A stretch of 14,059 nucleotides of DNA from F-183 sp036502165 (GCA_036502165.1 DASXZC010000120.1:1-14059); one strand, 5' to 3'. Positions 1 through 7,706 are shown, counted from the stretch's first letter. The notes: a model not told the origin generated them from the sequence alone. Made by a program: numbers and translations.

Positions 1-395
1 TTCACGTCGCCTTTGACGCGAAAATCGCGCTTCGACCGCATCATCGTGACCAATTTGTGCGACAGATCATTGACCTTGTCACGAGAGAGCTTCATGGCGT
101 CGTGCGTGTCGCGTCCGGAGGCGCGGATGACCTTGCGCTGCTGCACCAGGGTGTTCTTGATCTTGCGGAACATTTCCTGATAGCTCAAGCCATCCTTGCG
201 CATTTGTTCGGAATATTTGTCGAGGATGTCGCGGACTTCGTCGTTCAGCTTGTCTTCAATCGACAAGTCGTCTTCGATGGCGTACTCAATATGTTCGGCG
301 GCCAGTTGGGGATCGCTGGTCTCAATGACGCGGGGCGCCAGCCGCTGGACGAGCTGACGGGACAGGTAGCCGATGAATTCACGGGCAAGGAGCAT
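1..395 (-). CDS. DUF507 family protein (partial, 3' end off the window)
   Basis: The open frame begins at the ATG at 393-395 and runs off the left edge, leaving 131 residues. An in-frame stop eight codons upstream leaves this as the only ATG start. The first 100 residues begin MLLAREFIGYLS and contain an acidic helical stretch (IEDDLSIEDKLNDEV) and then YQEMFRKIKN, the pattern of DUF507 (PF04368). From about residue 101 a second unit begins with MKLSRDKVNDLSHKLV, which resembles the first, so the protein is probably the two-unit form. It has no predicted membrane segment or signal peptide and is rich in charged helices. Its biochemical role is unknown. It lies 84 bp downstream of the toxin gene in the same direction; I see no convincing terminator or promoter in that gap. 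Confidence 0.8.
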   Translation of the reverse strand, partial: MLLAREFIGYLSRQLVQRLAPRVIETSDPQLAAEHIEYAIEDDLSIEDKLNDEVRDILDKYSEQMRKDGLSYQEMFRKIKNTLVQQRKVIRASGRDTHDAMKLSRDKVNDLSHKLVTMMRSKRDFRVKGDV

Positions 396-479
396 TCGAC
401 GATTGTAGGAAGCGTTTCAAGATGGGATTGGTTCCAGTGTATCAGACTCATCCAAGCCGCCAGCGTCTTTGTGGAGGGT

Positions 480-824
480 TTACAACGCCAGGATGAGCCG
501 GAGGCCGTCATCAACGACTCGCACCAAGTGAGGAGGAAGCGTCGCGACATAATCCGTGAGAAGCGAGCGATCGACGGTGAATAGCTGCGACACGTTGACT
601 ACGGAATCTCTCTTCAGACCCGATAATTTCGTAGGTAGGAAGACGTTTCCTGGCGCGTCGGCGAGGCGCTCATTGCCCGAGATGATCGCAACGATCGCCG
701 TGTTAATGCCGCTCTCGTTAAACACGTCGGCTTGGATGACCAGGACCGGACGTCTGAATCCGGGTCCGGATCTTAAGGGTTCCTCAAGATCAGCCCACCA
801 AATGTGTCCCCGCCGAACTACCAT
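480..824 (-). CDS. MazF/PemK-like toxin, type II toxin-antitoxin endoribonuclease
   Basis: This 114-residue protein has the size and strand order of the MazF/PemK family: RRGHIWWADL at the start, the GFRRPVLVIQ strand with its conserved arginine, then NTAIVAIISGN and a late VNVSQLFTVDRS block. Family members cut mRNA at short specific sequences and are held inactive by the antitoxin. At the position where many MazF proteins have a catalytic threonine (AAIT), this one has serine (AIIS), a mild change that may keep activity. The gene overlaps the antitoxin gene by 7 nt (ATGGTAG) and has no clear ribosome binding site, so translation is probably coupled to the antitoxin. Family identity is secure; the RNA target is not readable from the sequence. 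Confidence 0.9.
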   Translation of the reverse strand: MVVRRGHIWWADLEEPLRSGPGFRRPVLVIQADVFNESGINTAIVAIISGNERLADAPGNVFLPTKLSGLKRDSVVNVSQLFTVDRSLLTDYVATLPPHLVRVVDDGLRLILAL

Positions 825-1054
825 TCCGAACGCTTCATCACTCTGAGTTGGGCCCGGTGTAGGACTTCGTCGACGATTGCCGGTTCCTTGTCGTAGAACT
901 CACGCAACTTTCGGGCGATCTCTTCTTCGTCGCGGGTTCGAAGGTATCCGCTTAGGGCTAGGGCGTACAGCTCGCTTCGAGAGACATGCATTCTCTTAGC
1001 GACCAACTCAGCTTTTTTGAAGAGCTCGTCGGGGAGTGACACCGCAGTTTTCAC
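818..1054 (-). CDS. Ribbon-helix-helix antitoxin of the MazF-like toxin
   Basis: This 78-residue protein starts at GTG (1052-1054). The N-terminus MKTAVSLPDELFKKAE followed by MHVSRSELYALAL is the classic ribbon-helix-helix DNA-binding fold of MazE/CopG-type antitoxins: a beta strand, helix A, then helix B starting with SRSE. The C-terminal half is charged (FYDKEPAIVDEVLHRA) and is probably the toxin-binding tail. It precedes the toxin with a 7-nt overlap, the usual antitoxin-first order. An 18-bp palindrome ends 7 nt upstream of the start codon and is the obvious operator for autoregulation by the antitoxin dimer or the toxin-antitoxin complex. Confidence 0.88.
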   Translation of the reverse strand: MKTAVSLPDELFKKAELVAKRMHVSRSELYALALSGYLRTRDEEEIARKLREFYDKEPAIVDEVLHRAQLRVMKRSEW

Positions 1055-1061
1055 GCTTTCA

Positions 1062-1086
1062 GTATAACTCGAGTTATACCTCGAGG
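1062..1086 (-). promoter_or_regulatory. Palindromic operator/promoter of the toxin-antitoxin operon
   Basis: A perfect 18-bp palindrome, gtataactcgagttatac, spans 1062-1079. A second perfect 8-bp palindrome (cctcgagg, 1079-1086) repeats its CTCGAG core 12 bp away, which would suit binding of two ribbon-helix-helix dimers. On the minus strand the palindrome contains TATAAC and TATACT, either of which could serve as a -10 box, so binding would block transcription directly. The palindrome is seen; the operator role is inferred from position. Confidence 0.7.
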
Positions 1087-1099
1087 CGCAAAATGAAAT

Positions 1100-1129
1100 G
1101 GGCGGGCTACGCCTACGCGGAGCCCGCCC
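1100..1129 (-). terminator. Intrinsic terminator downstream of the RRM gene
   Basis: A perfect 9-bp GC-rich stem (gggcgggct at 1100-1108 with agcccgccc at 1121-1129) has a 12-nt loop. On the minus strand it is followed by ATTTCATTTTG, a moderately T-rich tract. It lies 35 bp beyond the RRM stop codon and just upstream of the toxin-antitoxin operator, separating the two units. On the plus strand no T tract follows. Confidence 0.72.
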
Positions 1130-1164
1130 CGTTCCTCACAACTAATTTAAAGAAAGAGCTGAAA

Positions 1165-1500
1165 CTACCAGCGATTGCGGCCGCCGCCGAAGTCCCGTTG
1201 GCGTCCACCGCCGCCGCCGCCACCTTGACGTCCACCACCACCGCCGCCTTCCTTGCTCATCGGACGCGCTTCGTTGACGATCAACGGGCGGCCGAGCAAC
1301 GACTTGCCGTTCACAGCTTCGATCGCAGCCTGGCCTTGCGCAACATCCGAAAACTCGGCGAAACCAAAACCACGAGGCTCGCCGCTAAACCGGTCCCGCA
1401 TGATCTCCACACGATCCGGGGTAAATCCAAATTGCTGAAAGAGTCCTTCGACGTCACCCTCTGCAGCTTTGAAGGGAAGGTTCCCAACAAACAAACGCAT
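1165..1500 (-). CDS. RRM-type RNA-binding protein with glycine-rich tail
   Basis: The 111-residue protein contains one RNA recognition motif: RNP2 is LFVGNL at residues 3-8 and RNP1 is RGFGFAEF in the middle, followed by an AIEAVNGKSLLGRPLIVNEAR stretch split over the last helix and strand. The tail after about residue 80 is nearly all Gly with Arg and Gln (GGGGGGRQGG), as in the small cold-induced RNA-binding proteins of cyanobacteria and other bacteria. It probably binds single-stranded RNA as a chaperone or post-transcriptional regulator. I chose the ATG at 1498-1500 because AAGGAG sits 9 nt upstream; an in-frame TTG at 1527 would add nine residues translated across this ribosome binding site and is unlikely. 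Confidence 0.92.
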   Translation of the reverse strand: MRLFVGNLPFKAAEGDVEGLFQQFGFTPDRVEIMRDRFSGEPRGFGFAEFSDVAQGQAAIEAVNGKSLLGRPLIVNEARPMSKEGGGGGGRQGGGGGGGRQRDFGGGRNRW

Positions 1501-1802
1501 GTCCTTACTCTCCTTAGAGGTACTCAACGATCAACAGGCGGCCGTCCCGCCCCAACAGGCCGAAGCTACAGGTGAACGATCGGAGCACTCTTAAGGACTT
1601 ACGAGAGATAAACCGAAGATCAGACCGAAACTTCCACTAGCCGCCCTTATCATACACGAAACCCGACACGGTGTGAAGCCCTTTTCTTTGAACGTCAACG
1701 ATTTAGGAGTTGTGAATGATTTGTAAACTTCTCGATAGTGAGCAGGATGACGCTTTAGATGTTCGAAATCCCGGCTTTTTACTTAGAATGCGCTACCGAT
1801 CA
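1501..1802 (-). other. Non-coding stretch: leader and promoter of the RRM gene
   Basis: These 302 bp lie between the RRM start and the stop of the next gene to the right. About 140 nt would be an untranslated leader of the RRM mRNA; it includes a possible 24-codon leader reading frame (1588 to 1514, GTG start) whose TAA stop overlaps the RRM ribosome binding site. The rest holds the promoter and the 3' flank of the spermidine-synthase-like gene, where I see no clear terminator hairpin. Confidence 0.6.
1649..1677 (-). promoter_or_regulatory. Sigma70-type promoter of the RRM gene
   Basis: On the minus strand, TTCACA (1677-1672) and TATGAT (1654-1649) are separated by exactly 17 bp, each matching the -35 and -10 consensus at five of six positions. 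Transcription would start near 1640, giving a leader of about 140 nt. Long leaders are common for cold-induced RNA-binding proteins, but cold induction itself cannot be read here. Confidence 0.6.
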
Positions 1803-3761
1803 TTATTCGTCGAAGGATATGACGTCCAGGATGTCCGCGTAGCCGTCTCTCCAAATAATCGGGCGCCTCTTTTCGAAGGGCACGGAGGCCCGGCGCAGGC
1901 CGTCAAGGGAGCTTTTCGAGGGCGAGAGGAGCATCCAACTGGAGGAACTGACTCCTTCGTTCTTGTCGAGGTCGTTGTTGATCCTGACGGCGCTCATTCC
2001 GGTTGCCTGGGCGAGGCCCCGGACGACGGGTTCGAGGTCGAGCGTGCGGTTCGAGATGTGGATCGCGAGGATCCCGTCGTCCTTGAGGCGTGAGCGGTAG
2101 ACACTTCCGCATTCGCGCGTAAGCAAGTGGACGGGGATCGAGTCGGAAGAGAAGGCATCGACCACGAGGATGTCGAACCGCAGGTTCGGTTCCCGGGCGA
2201 GGCTCAGGCGGCCGTCGCCTTCGATGACGTGCACGTGGGCTCCGTCGCTTTCGGAAGCGGCCTTCAAATAGGTGAACGGCTGATGCGCGAGGCGGATGAT
2301 GTCGGGATTGATGTCGTAGAACCACCAGTTGTCGCCGGGCTTGGCGTAACTGGCGAGCGTGCCGGTGCCGAGTCCGATGACGCCGATATCCATGGGCTTA
2401 TCGTCGTGGCGGTGGTCGCCGATGGCGATGCCGACTCCGCTGCGGGGCGTGTAATATGTGCTGGGACGCGGGTGCGCTTTCTCGGCAACATATTCGCTGC
2501 CGTGAATGGTTTGGCCATGCGTCAGGACCAGTGCCTGACCGCGCGGATCGGTTTTAAGGCTGACTCGCGCAATTCCAAAGAAGTTGCGAATTTCGGCGAT
2601 GTTCTCATCGTTGCGATCGGGCTGCAGGTAGGCGACCGGCGCGAGTGCGCCGAGTAAGAGAGGAAGTAGCGCGGTGACCGCCATCAATCGTTCGCGCCAC
2701 CACAAGGCGACGGCGGACAATCCGGCGAGCATCAGGAACAAAGGAAATTCGAGGTAAGAAGTGAACACGCGCGGCGCGATGAAGGCGACCAGCAGCGTTC
2801 CGAGCGCTCCGCCGGCGGCGACGGCGAGATAGAAAGAGGTGAGGAATCCTTCTTCCGGGCGCCGCTCGGCGAGTTCACCGTGCACCAGCATCAGGCAGAC
2901 GAAGAATGCGGCCGAGTCGACCAGGAAGTGAGCCCAGAACGGAACGTTCGTTCCCATCGAGGTGATGATGCAAGCCGCGGGAATCAATGCCGCGGCGAGG
3001 CGTCCGAACCAGATGCGTTTGTACCAGCGCGGACTTTCGAAGCAGATGGCGAAGCTGGCGAGATAAAGGCCGAGCGGCCACACCCACAGCAGAGGGATCG
3101 ACGCGACTTCCTGGCACAACTGATTTGTCGTGGCTGCGAGCATGCCGGTGCCGCACATAGCGAGGAGCATCCACAATCCGACTTGCTCGAACGAGAGTTT
3201 TTCATCGGTGGGCGCGGGAGGATCCTCGGCGACGGGATGCGCGAGGCAGCAGGCGACGATAAGCGCGGCGAATACAAGATACGCGACGACGAAGATTGAG
3301 CGGATCGATTCGATGCGATCGAGGACGAAGACGAATCCGATCAGGCCGGTGAGCGAGCCGAGATTCGAGAATGCGTAGAGGCGATATTCCTTCGTCCACG
3401 CTTGCAAAAGAGGAGATGTGGCGCTCAGAACGAAGTAAGGAAGTCCGACGGTTTTGGCGAGTCCGACGAGGACTCCCAACATCGGCGATGCGATCGAGGT
3501 TTCGACGGAGGATCCGAAGAAGTAGAGCGAACCGGCGGCGATGATCGCGGCGGCGGCGTGCACGAGCGGCTTGTGGCGGACGGCGTGAGCCCAGGCGTAG
3601 CCGGCGAGGAGGACGAGTTGAAAGAACAGGAGGCAGACGGTCCACACGGAGGACGATCCGCCATAGACAGGAAGGAGCCGTTTAGCCGCGAGCGGCTGGA
3701 CCGCGAGCAATAAGAATGCGCTTGAAAACACTGCTGGGCCAGCCAGCCGGTCGAGCCTCAT
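1803..3761 (-). CDS. Membrane protein with C-terminal spermidine-synthase-like domain (fused MFS/spermidine synthase family)
   Basis: The first 380 or so of 652 residues are strongly hydrophobic with about a dozen predicted membrane segments. From about residue 385 comes a soluble methyltransferase-fold domain of the spermidine synthase type: the nucleotide loop GVIGLGTGTLASYA near 460-473, FYDINP with Asp483, EGDGR with Asp516, and VVDAFSSDSIP with Asp535 in the usual catalytic-Asp position. Proteins of this architecture are common, but their substrates are mostly unknown, so polyamine synthesis should not be assumed. The start codon overlaps the stop of the upstream OmpA-like gene by 4 nt (ATGA), implying translational coupling and one operon. 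No other start is needed, since MRLDRLAGPAVF leads straight into the first membrane helix. Confidence 0.87.
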   Translation of the reverse strand: MRLDRLAGPAVFSSAFLLLAVQPLAAKRLLPVYGGSSSVWTVCLLFFQLVLLAGYAWAHAVRHKPLVHAAAAIIAAGSLYFFGSSVETSIASPMLGVLVGLAKTVGLPYFVLSATSPLLQAWTKEYRLYAFSNLGSLTGLIGFVFVLDRIESIRSIFVVAYLVFAALIVACCLAHPVAEDPPAPTDEKLSFEQVGLWMLLAMCGTGMLAATTNQLCQEVASIPLLWVWPLGLYLASFAICFESPRWYKRIWFGRLAAALIPAACIITSMGTNVPFWAHFLVDSAAFFVCLMLVHGELAERRPEEGFLTSFYLAVAAGGALGTLLVAFIAPRVFTSYLEFPLFLMLAGLSAVALWWRERLMAVTALLPLLLGALAPVAYLQPDRNDENIAEIRNFFGIARVSLKTDPRGQALVLTHGQTIHGSEYVAEKAHPRPSTYYTPRSGVGIAIGDHRHDDKPMDIGVIGLGTGTLASYAKPGDNWWFYDINPDIIRLAHQPFTYLKAASESDGAHVHVIEGDGRLSLAREPNLRFDILVVDAFSSDSIPVHLLTRECGSVYRSRLKDDGILAIHISNRTLDLEPVVRGLAQATGMSAVRINNDLDKNEGVSSSSWMLLSPSKSSLDGLRRASVPFEKRRPIIWRDGYADILDVISFDE

Positions 3762-6136
3762 TGCCGTACGCGAAGCTCGATCCGGCGATTGGCGAAACGT
3801 CCGTCTGGGGTGTCATTCGACTCGACGGGCTGCGTGTCGCCGTGGCCGACGTCGATCAGGCGCCAGGGGGCGATGCCGCTATTCAGAAGATATTCTCTGA
3901 CGGTCGCGGCGCGCTTCTGGCTCAAGCGTAGATTGTCGTGCGGCTGGCCCCAGGAGTCGGTGTGGCCGGCAATCTCGATGGGAACATCCGGAAATTCGTG
4001 AAGGGCGTTGGCTGCCTCTTCGAGGACCGGCAACGACTGCGGAAGAAGCTCGGCGCTGAATGGTAGGAATTGGATGGCCTGCGTCGGGAGCCCATTGCTG
4101 AGACGTTCTTTCAAGAGTTGGGCGTTATCGACGCGTGGCGGTTTCGATGGGGCCGAAGGCATCGATCCGGAGGCGACGCTGGAGCTTCCCGCTCCGGCCG
4201 CCGCGGCCATCGAGAGGGGTGCCGATGCCAATTCGTTCTTTAAGGTGAGGAGCTCGGATTCGTAGGCGCGAGTGCGGGCAGTGAGATTTCCGACCTCGCC
4301 ATGCAACTCGCCGAGGGACGCGTGGAAGCGGGAATCCCAGGCTTCGAGACGTTCGTCGCGATCGGCGATTTGCGCGCGGAGCTCGGTGAGTTCGCTTTCG
4401 TTGGTGGCAATGATGGCGCGGAGTTGGGCTTCGCGGGGGAGTTCCTGATCGAGAGCCTTTTCGAGATCAGCGACGCGGCCTTTGAGCGCGTTCAATTCAT
4501 TGGGCGCGGAGAGCGCGGCCATCAACTTCGAATCGAGTTGGCGGATTTCGGCTTGCGCGCGGTCGATTTCCTGTTGCTTGGCCTCGAGCGTGTTCAAAGT
4601 GGTTAGGTGATTTGCGGCCTGTTGCTTCGACTGCGACTCGAGCGCGGCGAAGCGGGATTCCCAGTTGTCGAGTTCCGATTTCGCGGCGGCGTGGCGGCCG
4701 GTGGTGTCGACGATTTGAGTTTCGAGGTGGGAGATCCGGTCGTTCTCAGTAGTCTTCGCTTGGTCGAAGGCGGCGATCTGGGCGCGCAGGTCCGAGATCA
4801 ATTCGGCGGAGGCCGGGGAAGCGGCCGCTAATGCAGCCATCAAGTGCGAATCGAGTCCACGGATTTCGCCGTGGGCGCGGTCGAGCTCGTGCTGCTTGGC
4901 TTCGAGGTTGTCGAGGGCGGCCTGATAATTGGAGGCCTGTTGCTTCGACTGCGCTTCGAGCGAGGCAAAGCGAGATTCCCAGTTGTCGAGTTCGGACTTC
5001 GCGGCGGCATGACGGCCGGTGGTGTCGACGATCTGGGATTCGAGATGGGAGATGCGGTCGTTCTTCTCGCTGGCCTTCGCTTCGAGCGCCGCGATCAGAC
5101 TCGCGTGGGTGGCGGCCGAGTCCGCGACCTGCAGTTGCAAGGAAGAGATGACTTGTTCTTTATCCGCGAGTGCGGATTTCATTGCGTCGGATGAATTCGC
5201 TTGCAGCGCTTCGATGGTGCGGTCGCGCTCGGCGAGATCCGCGCGTAAAGGCTCGATCTGCGCAACCATGCCGCGGAGCCTGCTGATGACGGTGTCTTTC
5301 TCGGCGGTGGCTCCGCGCATGCGCTGATCGAAGGATTTCAGTTGTTCGTCGCGTTGCGCAACCAGGGCCGTTATCTCCGCGAATCGCGTCTGATGGTCGT
5401 CGACGAGCGCCGTCATCTTCGACTGAGCGGCGGCGAGGGCCGTCTTCTGGTCGGCGATGATCTGGTCTTTCTCAGCGAGCGCGGCGTGCAGGGGTTCGGC
5501 CTCAGCGACCGCTTGCGTCTCGGCGAGCTGCTTCTGCAACGCGGCGATCGAAGCGTCCTTCGAAGAAAATACGCCTTCGTGAGCGGCGAGTTGTGACGTG
5601 AGAGAGTCCTTATGCGCCTCGGCGGCGGCGAGGGCGGCGCCCATCGAGGCGAGCTTGCCCTTCTGCTCGGCGAGCTCGGCAGATAACGCGCGCACATTCG
5701 CAAGTGCGAGATCCTTTTCCAAAACGAAGCCATCGAAGCGGTTTTGCCATCCTTCGATGCGGGTATCGCGTTCCGCGACTGCGTTCTGGAGCGGCTCGAG
5801 CGCGGCGAGCTTCGTCTTGACAGCGGCGAGTTCGGAGTCATGCCGCGCCTTACTGGCGGCGAGCTGCTGGACGGAATCCTTCGCAGCGGCTTCGAGCTTC
5901 GCCTGCAAATCTTTGCCTTGCGCGTTGGACTTTTCGAGCGTCATTGCCGCTTCGGCATACGCCTTCTGCGAAGATTCGAGATCCGCCTGCAGGTTCTCGA
6001 TCTCAATATCCTTGTTGATTTCGATCGCCCGGGATCGACCTTGTCCGACGACTCCGCGGACGAACCATCCAATCAGGAAGAAGAGGAATGCGGCTGCCGC
6101 CGCGACGCCCCACACCTCAGTGGTCATGAAATCCAT
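3758..6136 (-). CDS. Membrane-anchored coiled-coil protein with C-terminal OmpA peptidoglycan-binding domain
   Basis: This 792-residue protein has one N-terminal membrane helix (about residues 9-30), then some 600 residues of Ala/Glu/Lys/Gln-rich heptad-like coiled coil, an Ala/Ser/Pro linker (about 636-668), and an OmpA-like domain (about 688-790). The last carries AGHTDSWG and NLRLSQKRA; Asp727 and Arg742 occupy the positions that bind diaminopimelate in OmpA-type domains, and GRFANRRIEL closes the domain. The protein would be fixed in the inner membrane and reach the cell wall with the C-terminus in the periplasm. The coiled coil contains a recent-looking duplication of about 78 residues (359-436 and 465-542). 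The ATG at 6134-6136 is preferred; the ribosome binding site is weak and a second ATG lies three codons in. It is the first gene of the operon with the spermidine-synthase-like gene. Specific role unknown. Confidence 0.85.
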   Translation of the reverse strand: MDFMTTEVWGVAAAAAFLFFLIGWFVRGVVGQGRSRAIEINKDIEIENLQADLESSQKAYAEAAMTLEKSNAQGKDLQAKLEAAAKDSVQQLAASKARHDSELAAVKTKLAALEPLQNAVAERDTRIEGWQNRFDGFVLEKDLALANVRALSAELAEQKGKLASMGAALAAAEAHKDSLTSQLAAHEGVFSSKDASIAALQKQLAETQAVAEAEPLHAALAEKDQIIADQKTALAAAQSKMTALVDDHQTRFAEITALVAQRDEQLKSFDQRMRGATAEKDTVISRLRGMVAQIEPLRADLAERDRTIEALQANSSDAMKSALADKEQVISSLQLQVADSAATHASLIAALEAKASEKNDRISHLESQIVDTTGRHAAAKSELDNWESRFASLEAQSKQQASNYQAALDNLEAKQHELDRAHGEIRGLDSHLMAALAAASPASAELISDLRAQIAAFDQAKTTENDRISHLETQIVDTTGRHAAAKSELDNWESRFAALESQSKQQAANHLTTLNTLEAKQQEIDRAQAEIRQLDSKLMAALSAPNELNALKGRVADLEKALDQELPREAQLRAIIATNESELTELRAQIADRDERLEAWDSRFHASLGELHGEVGNLTARTRAYESELLTLKNELASAPLSMAAAAGAGSSSVASGSMPSAPSKPPRVDNAQLLKERLSNGLPTQAIQFLPFSAELLPQSLPVLEEAANALHEFPDVPIEIAGHTDSWGQPHDNLRLSQKRAATVREYLLNSGIAPWRLIDVGHGDTQPVESNDTPDGRFANRRIELRVRQ
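4511..5062 (-). repeat. Internal tandem duplication in the coiled-coil gene (two 234-bp copies)
   Basis: Codons for residues 359-436 (4829-5062) and 465-542 (4511-4744) encode nearly the same sequence, beginning NDRISHLE and containing DTTGRHAAAKSELDNWESRF identically in both. The copies are 318 bp apart in register and separated by 84 bp. The bases are also very similar, which points to fairly recent duplication or ongoing gene conversion. Confidence 0.85.
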
Positions 6137-6291
6137 TGTTGTTCCGATGCCGCCTTTTGCGAGTCCTCGAGGACCGGATTTTAACGGTCGCAGGTAGGAC
6201 TATCCCCGCGTGCGATGCTATCACATTTCGGCGATTTTCGGCGAGGGACGGAGGGGTTAGTACGAATGAGCGAGGGGCAGGGAACCGAAGT

Positions 6292-6624
6292 TTAATCGGC
6301 GATCACGACGAAGCATCCGGTTTCGATTTGGGAGCCCTGCTCGCGGCTCCATATGACGCGCGCCCAACCGGAGACGCGGCTCGAGGATCCGCGATCCTCA
6401 TAGTGGAAGCGTATGACGCGTCCGGGCTTCAATTCGCGCGATTGGTGGACGGCGCGAAATCCGGAGGCGCTGATATCCGCGAGGCGGCCGTCGACGGCTT
6501 GCGAACCATCGTGGTCAAGGATCAGACATACAGAGCCGTCGGCCGCAAGGCGTTCTTCCTTGCGATTCTCGACGCCGTGCGTGATCACCTCAGGCGCAGT
6601 GTTCTTCAGTTGTGCGTAAGCCAT
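6292..6624 (-). CDS. PilZ domain protein (c-di-GMP receptor)
   Basis: This 110-residue protein is essentially one PilZ domain. The two c-di-GMP binding motifs are present: RKEER (Arg21-x3-Arg25, RxxxR) and DISASG (Asp50-x-Ser52-x2-Gly55, [D/N]xSxxG), followed by beta strands ending in SGWARVIWSRE and TGCFVV. Family members bind c-di-GMP and change the activity of a partner. The ATG (6622-6624) lies inside the end of the upstream activator gene, overlapping it by 35 nt, so the two are probably co-transcribed. No strong ribosome binding site is seen, which also suggests coupling. The neighbouring GGDEF gene provides a likely source of its ligand. Confidence 0.9.
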   Translation of the reverse strand: MAYAQLKNTAPEVITHGVENRKEERLAADGSVCLILDHDGSQAVDGRLADISASGFRAVHQSRELKPGRVIRFHYEDRGSSSRVSGWARVIWSREQGSQIETGCFVVIAD

Positions 6625-7558
6625 AGGACTTCAGCTTTCTACTCAATGTCCGGCGCGAAATTCCAAGCAGGGCCGCTGCGCGCTGTTGATGTCCACCGGT
6701 CTGCTCGAGGACGCGCTGGATCATCGACTCTTCCATACGATCGAGATTGGCGGGGGCCTGCGGCTGGCCCGCCGGCGCGGCAAAGGCGGCCGGCGCGCGC
6801 AAATGAATATGTTCGGCGCGAATCAGATTGCCGTTGACCAGGATTGCGGCTTTTGTAATGACGTTGCGCAATTCCCGGATATTGCCGCTCCACGAGCAGG
6901 AAAGCAGACGCTCACGGGCGCTATCGGCTAATTCGAGGCGGGGATTTTGCTGTTCCAAAAAGAATTCCGCGAGCGGTACGATGTCCTCGGCGCGATCGCG
7001 CAGAGGGGGAACGTGGAGGCAGATCTGGCTCAACCGGTGGAACAGATCGCCGCGAAAACGTCCTTGCTGTACCATCGTTTCCAAAGATTGATTCGTCGCC
7101 GCCACAATGCGTACATCGACAGAAACCTTGCGGACTCCACCCAGCCGGTAGTAAGGTGCTCCGTCGAGAACACGCAGGAGTTTCACCTGCATTCTCGATT
7201 CGAGCTCACCCACTTCATCGAGAAATAGAGTGCCACCGTGGGCCAATTCAAATAAGCCCTGCTTAGCGCTGTCGGCTCCGCTGAAGGCGCCTTTCTCGTG
7301 GCCGAAGAGCTCGCTTTCCATTAAATGCTCGGGTAAAGCGCCGCAATTGACGTCGACCCACGGCTTCGAGGATCGCATCGACCCATGGTGCAGGGCGCGC
7401 GCCACGAGTTCCTTGCCGCTGCCGCTTTCACCCGTCACCAAAACGGATGCGTTCGACATAGCGACACGGTCGACCATGGTCATCAGTTCGGTCATCTGCC
7501 GGCTGGCAATGATCGCCGGCATACCGAGAATCGATCTAGGCTCGAGATCTAATCTCAT
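6590..7558 (-). CDS. Sigma54-interacting AAA+ transcriptional activator with Fis-type HTH
   Basis: From the ATG at 7556-7558 the protein has 322 residues. It contains the AAA+ domain with Walker A GESGSGKE (about 43-50), the sigma54 contact loop as GAFSGA (90-95; the usual form is GAFTGA), Walker B TLFLDE (110-115), sensor VAATN and the arginine-finger region FRGDLFHRL, and a C-terminal Fis helix-turn-helix (QQRAAALLGISRRTLSRKL). There is no receiver, PAS or GAF domain in front, so it may be controlled by level, by a partner or by a small ligand. The frame extends upstream to a TTG at 7777, but those 73 residues match nothing and would begin inside an inverted repeat; I reject that start. No -24/-12 promoter was found nearby, so its targets are unknown. 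It overlaps the PilZ gene by 35 nt. Confidence 0.9.
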   Translation of the reverse strand: MRLDLEPRSILGMPAIIASRQMTELMTMVDRVAMSNASVLVTGESGSGKELVARALHHGSMRSSKPWVDVNCGALPEHLMESELFGHEKGAFSGADSAKQGLFELAHGGTLFLDEVGELESRMQVKLLRVLDGAPYYRLGGVRKVSVDVRIVAATNQSLETMVQQGRFRGDLFHRLSQICLHVPPLRDRAEDIVPLAEFFLEQQNPRLELADSARERLLSCSWSGNIRELRNVITKAAILVNGNLIRAEHIHLRAPAAFAAPAGQPQAPANLDRMEESMIQRVLEQTGGHQQRAAALLGISRRTLSRKLKSYGLRTTEEHCA

Positions 7559-7665
7559 TTTAGGTAATTCTGAGTGCACCGGCCGCAGGCGCCGCGCGCT
7601 TTCATTCGTCCTGTGCAACTCTATCTTGCTCCGCTTCGGCGAACGGTCCCATCGGGAGGTTGCTA

Positions 7666-7706
7666 GACTCGCCTGCGTTATTTTCCTGAGGGAAGTTAGG
7701 CGAGTC
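7666..7706. repeat. Inverted repeat with 9-bp arms, 23-bp spacing
   Basis: gactcgcct (7666-7674) and aggcgagtc (7698-7706) are perfect reverse complements. Arm centres are 32 bp apart, close to three helical turns, so two bound dimers or the two halves of a larger complex could sit on the same DNA face. It may be an operator for the adjacent activator; that is inference. Confidence 0.6.

Noticed and set aside
1165..1260. Possible GGT/GGC tandem repeat
   Set aside because: The repetition encodes the glycine-rich tail of the RRM protein and needs no separate explanation.
1036..1575. 179-residue plus-strand frame over the RRM gene
   Set aside because: Its Ala/Thr-rich stretch is the reverse reading of the glycine-rich tail and it crosses the terminator; no motif supports it.
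5598..6197. 199-residue plus-strand Ala/Ser-rich frame over the coiled-coil gene
   Set aside because: It is the shadow of the Ala/Glu/Lys coiled coil.
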